This document shows positions 7,723-10,128 of a stretch of 10,128 nucleotides of DNA, piece by piece. The notes beneath the pieces were generated by a model. That model did not search any database, was not told where the DNA came from, and saw only the letters and a program-made list of their open reading frames with translations. The stretch spans positions 1 through 10,128 of the forward strand of contig JAKEIB010000362.1 in the NCBI GenBank assembly GCA_022614705.1, written 5' to 3'. The DNA comes from Planctomycetota bacterium. Lineage in GTDB: Bacteria; Planctomycetota; Planctomycetia; Pirellulales; Lacipirellulaceae. The position numbers were made by a program, and so were the translations under genes. Each line of letters opens with the position of its first letter. Within the stretch, counting starts at the first letter, position 1.

Positions 7723-9026
7723 CAATTCACCGTTCTGACATTTACCCGCCGAACTTGCGGCTCGCTGATCGGTTCAAACGGCAACGACTGGATGTAATCG
7801 ACGATCTGCCACATTTCTTGTTCCGTGAGCGTTCCCTGGCCGCCCGGCGCGGAGGGGCCGGTGGCGGGCATGCCCATTCCCGGAATGCCGGCGAACACGC
7901 GCCAGAACAGGTCAATGTCTCGGCGTCCGCCGCGATAGGTACCGTCGCGCAGGTTACGCGGGATCGCCCGTCGCGGCGTCAACATGTGCGCGATCAACTC
8001 GTTCCGCACGGCTAACTGCGCGACTTTTGTTTTTAATTCCTTCTCGGCTGCCGCCCTTTCGTCACCCGTCTTCTTTTTCAAATCCTGCTTGAGGCCCTTG
8101 ATCTCGTCGGCCAACGCTCTCGTGTCGTCCTCGAACTTCACGGTGACGGCACTCCAATCGTCGTAGTTGTCCTGCTGGCCGTCCCCCAGGCCGGTTGGAC
8201 CGTGGCACTTGACGCAATTTGCTTTCGCACCGAAGAACAATTCGCGGCCCGCATTGACGGACGCGGTGATTTCTTCGGCCGAGCGATCGGTAGGCGGAAT
8301 GCCTTCTTCAGTCGGCACGACCACTTGTTCCACAACCGTATTCCAGCCTTCCATCACACCAGCCAGCAAATCGTTGACGATGATGTCCTTGAGTTCGGCA
8401 TCGGTGGCCGGGTCAAGCGGCGCGTCCGGCTCGAGGCCTTCATCAAACACGTAGTTTTCGAGCGCGGTTTCCATCTGACCGCGCATGCTGAGGTACTTGA
8501 CGTACTCCACTAGCGCGTCGACTTCGTCGGGAGGCAGTAGCGCGAAGGCAGGCATCGCGGTTGCCAGCACGCCGTTGAGGATGATGCGGCGGAGATCCTC
8601 GTCCGTTGGCTGCGCCGCGGTGAATGTGCCTTTGAACTTGAATAAACCGCGACGATAGTCGCGCGGATAGGGATTGAGGATCGCTGCGGTGGGACCCTGT
8701 CCGTCGCCCGAGATGCCGTGGCAATGGGCACAATGCCGGCGGTACAACCCGTGCTTGTCGCCGGCCTCGTTGCTCCACACAGGGCCGGCCGCCATTTTGA
8801 GCTTGCGCTCATCGAGGCCAGTCTCGGGCATGGCGAACGGTGCGTCGGGCGTGCCAAACATGGCGCCCAGAATATCGGCAATCGCCTGCTGATGCTTCGG
8901 CGAAATCTCGTTCTCGGTCACCTTGACCATATCGAGCCGAAACGCGGGCGGCTCGGTCTGGCCGCAGCCCGTTAGGGCCACGATCGCGAAAATGCCAACA
9001 AATTTTGCGAGCGTTCGATAGGGCAT
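7722..9026 (-). CDS. Di-heme cytochrome c lipoprotein
   Basis: This is a 434-residue periplasm-facing cytochrome, probably lipid-anchored. The signal peptide ends in a lipobox-like ALTGC with C21 as the modified residue. Two cytochrome c domains are visible. The first has CAHCH at 99-103 and a likely Met ligand M158 in ATAMPAF. The second has CVKCH at 271-275 and a likely ligand M384 or M386 in GIPGMGMPA. A segment at about 296-348 in the second domain is highly charged and predicted to be coiled-coil by its Leu/Lys/Glu pattern. Ordinary small cytochrome c domains lack it. The gene directly precedes coxB, which has no cytochrome fusion of its own, so this protein is the likely electron donor to CuA. 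A link to a bc1-type or alternative complex III is possible but not shown here. No clear ribosome-binding site precedes the ATG at 9026. Confidence 0.93.
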   Translation of the reverse strand: MPYRTLAKFVGIFAIVALTGCGQTEPPAFRLDMVKVTENEISPKHQQAIADILGAMFGTPDAPFAMPETGLDERKLKMAAGPVWSNEAGDKHGLYRRHCAHCHGISGDGQGPTAAILNPYPRDYRRGLFKFKGTFTAAQPTDEDLRRIILNGVLATAMPAFALLPPDEVDALVEYVKYLSMRGQMETALENYVFDEGLEPDAPLDPATDAELKDIIVNDLLAGVMEGWNTVVEQVVVPTEEGIPPTDRSAEEITASVNAGRELFFGAKANCVKCHGPTGLGDGQQDNYDDWSAVTVKFEDDTRALADEIKGLKQDLKKKTGDERAAAEKELKTKVAQLAVRNELIAHMLTPRRAIPRNLRDGTYRGGRRDIDLFWRVFAGIPGMGMPATGPSAPGGQGTLTEQEMWQIVDYIQSLPFEPISEPQVRRVNVRTVN

Positions 9027-9040
9027 GGCGGGATTTTTTT

Positions 9041-9087
9041 ACCACGGAGGACTTGTTGCGGCTACGCCGCGCCAAGTCCTCCGTGGT
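9041..9087. repeat. Long CCACGGAGGACTTG hairpin before the cytochrome c gene
   Basis: The arm accacggaggacttg at 9041-9055 pairs perfectly over 15 bp with caagtcctccgtggt at 9073-9087. Inside the loop a second stem, gcggc at 9058-9062 with gccgc at 9066-9070, makes a stacked cruciform-like structure. It lies 14 bases before the cytochrome c ATG on the minus strand. An A-run (plus-strand T at 9034-9040) follows it there, so it is not an intrinsic terminator. One arm contains GGAGG and the other CCTCC. Confidence 0.85.
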
Positions 9088-9111
9088 TAAATAACTCTTC
9101 TATGTGCACGA

Positions 9112-10029
9112 CTAACTGCGAAAGGCATTTGGCGGCACGATTACCTTGATTTCTCTTACTTCATCCGGCTGGAGAGTAACTTTGACGCGGCCTCGGTCGG
9201 ACCACTTGAGGTCGGCGGCGTCGGGCGTCGCGCCGACGAGGCCGTTGCCGGCCTTCGCGCCGCTTTCGTGCCACACCTGGAACTCGATGGGCTCGCCGGC
9301 CGGCACGTTCGCAATTTCAAAATTGCCCTGGTCATCGGTCACGGCAAAGTAGCCGTTGTCGCGCATCAGCATGTGCGCGACCATCCAGGGGTGGATGCTG
9401 CAGCGGACCTCGATCGGCGTGGCTGCTTCTTTTTGCACCTTATATTGGGACGATCCGCCCTCGGGAATGATCGGGTTAAAGCCGGTGCCAAGGATGTTCG
9501 TGTTATGACCCGTGGGATCGCTGTTCTTGATGTCGATCGACTGGCCGACGGTGGCGCCGAGCACGTGCGTCAAAAACACGCAGTTCTTCTGATCGAAGAC
9601 CACGGTACCGCCCCTCGACTTGGCCGAATCGTGCACGCGCGACGCATCGCGCAGATAAATCGCCACGTTCTTGATTCCGTGCGACGACGGGTCGACGACG
9701 AGCGTTTCCTCGGGCGGCACCTGGCCGTTGATGCTGCAGATGTTGTGTTCTTTGGTGACGTTGTACGGCTTCGGCGCGGGCGGATCGCCGTCGAACACAA
9801 ACTGGCCGCGAATGGTGGCCCAGCCCGTTCCCGTCGATTCGTCCGCCGTTACTTCTTCACCGGCGGCACCACCAGCTATGAGCGCTTCGCGAAAAGTGCT
9901 CGCGGCAGCGAGGTTGGCTCTGGGGCCGCGGTCGACGTCGCCTTGGCAGCCGGTGAACGCCAAGGCGCACAGCGTGCCAAGCAATACCGAAAAGGCGATT
10001 GAATGTGGTAAGTATTTGCTGACTAACAT
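9112..10029 (-). CDS. Cupredoxin-like lipoprotein with carboxypeptidase-regulatory-like region
   Basis: This is a 305-residue probable exported lipoprotein. The start at 10029 is chosen because MLVSKYLPHS leads into a hydrophobic signal core (11-25) and a lipobox-like AFTGC with C28. The frame stays open upstream to a GTG at 10110, but that stretch lies inside the terminal inverted repeat. A plastocyanin-like region spans about 145-235. It has candidate type-1 copper ligands H175 (TGHNTN), C210 and H213 (RCSIHPWM), with M216 or M220 as possible axial ligand. C98 and C150 may form a disulfide. Residues about 225-255 (GYFAVTDDQGNFEIANVPAG, then QVWHE) resemble the beta-sandwich regulatory fold that often follows such domains. 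Some relatives are labelled methylamine utilisation proteins, a name I would not adopt. It is the first gene of the cluster, so a role in copper or electron supply to the oxidase is inferred. Confidence 0.85.
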   Translation of the reverse strand: MLVSKYLPHSIAFSVLLGTLCALAFTGCQGDVDRGPRANLAAASTFREALIAGGAAGEEVTADESTGTGWATIRGQFVFDGDPPAPKPYNVTKEHNICSINGQVPPEETLVVDPSSHGIKNVAIYLRDASRVHDSAKSRGGTVVFDQKNCVFLTHVLGATVGQSIDIKNSDPTGHNTNILGTGFNPIIPEGGSSQYKVQKEAATPIEVRCSIHPWMVAHMLMRDNGYFAVTDDQGNFEIANVPAGEPIEFQVWHESGAKAGNGLVGATPDAADLKWSDRGRVKVTLQPDEVREIKVIVPPNAFRS

Positions 10030-10126
10030 CACTACTGTCCGGCTAACGCCGGAGTGACTTCGGTTAACTCTTAGGATTTCAACAAGTTGCGTTCGACAAA
10101 GCGTGTACACGATCTGAACTCGCCAG
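10026..10126 (-). repeat. Right copy of 101-bp terminal inverted repeat
   Basis: This is the inverted partner of 1-101, with one mismatch at 10100. Read on the minus strand it ends exactly with the ATG (10029-10027) and following T of the cupredoxin-like lipoprotein gene. The repeat therefore forms the entire visible leader of the cluster. The stem-loop at 10037-10052 (tccggc/gccgga with a four-base loop) lies just before the start codon. TTGAAA, read on the minus strand at about 10082-10077, resembles a -35 box. No acceptable -10 box follows at the right distance, so no promoter is called. Two further bases (10127-10128) lie outside the aligned part. Confidence 0.95.
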
Positions 10127-10128
10127 CA

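Noticed and set aside
9034..9087. Intrinsic terminator between the lipoprotein and cytochrome c genes
   Set aside because: The hairpin is strong, but on the transcribed minus strand it is followed by A residues, not T. The T-run lies on the wrong side.
10030..10110. GTG start extending the lipoprotein by 27 residues
   Set aside because: It would place a polar stretch before the signal peptide and lies entirely within the terminal repeat. It is kept as an alternative in the findings, not as the call.
10027..10126. A sigma-70-like promoter in the right repeat
   Set aside because: A TTGAAA word resembles a -35 box, but no acceptable -10 box follows at 16-18 bases.

Overview
The window carries one minus-strand gene cluster for an aa3-type (heme-copper) cytochrome c oxidase and its heme A supply. 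In transcription order, right to left, it runs: a cupredoxin-like lipoprotein, a di-heme cytochrome c lipoprotein, coxB (CuA subunit II), coxA (subunit I), ctaA (heme A synthase), ctaB (heme O synthase), coxC (subunit III), a small subunit IV-type membrane protein, and an ABC-2 type ATPase. No plus-strand gene is supported. Long plus-strand open frames are shadows of the GC-rich minus-strand genes.

The organism is probably a planctomycete, perhaps of the Pirellulales type. This is inference from gene order, protein style and base use, not a database result. The supporting signs are a high-GC coding style, weak or absent Shine-Dalgarno sites before most genes, an expanded subunit III loop, a subunit IV-type protein encoded after subunit III, and short intergenic inverted repeats of several families.

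The genes form one pathway. CtaB and CtaA convert protoheme to heme O and then heme A for CoxA. CoxB takes electrons at CuA, probably from the membrane-anchored di-heme cytochrome c encoded just before it. The cupredoxin-like lipoprotein at the head of the cluster is a candidate extra copper or electron-transfer partner. CoxA has the YSHP motif of A2-type oxidases in place of the usual glutamate. The terminal ABC ATPase has no permease partner inside the window.

The most unusual feature is a 101-bp inverted repeat at the two window ends (1-101 and 10026-10126, one mismatch). It brackets the whole transcription unit and supplies the likely start codon of the first gene. It could be a dispersed genomic repeat where an assembly broke, the ends of a mobile unit, or an assembly fold-back. 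The sequence alone does not decide between these. No transposase, integrase, tRNA, rRNA or CRISPR array was seen. Most gene junctions hold their own small hairpin or repeat, each of a different sequence type. None is followed by the T-run of a classical terminator on the minus strand.
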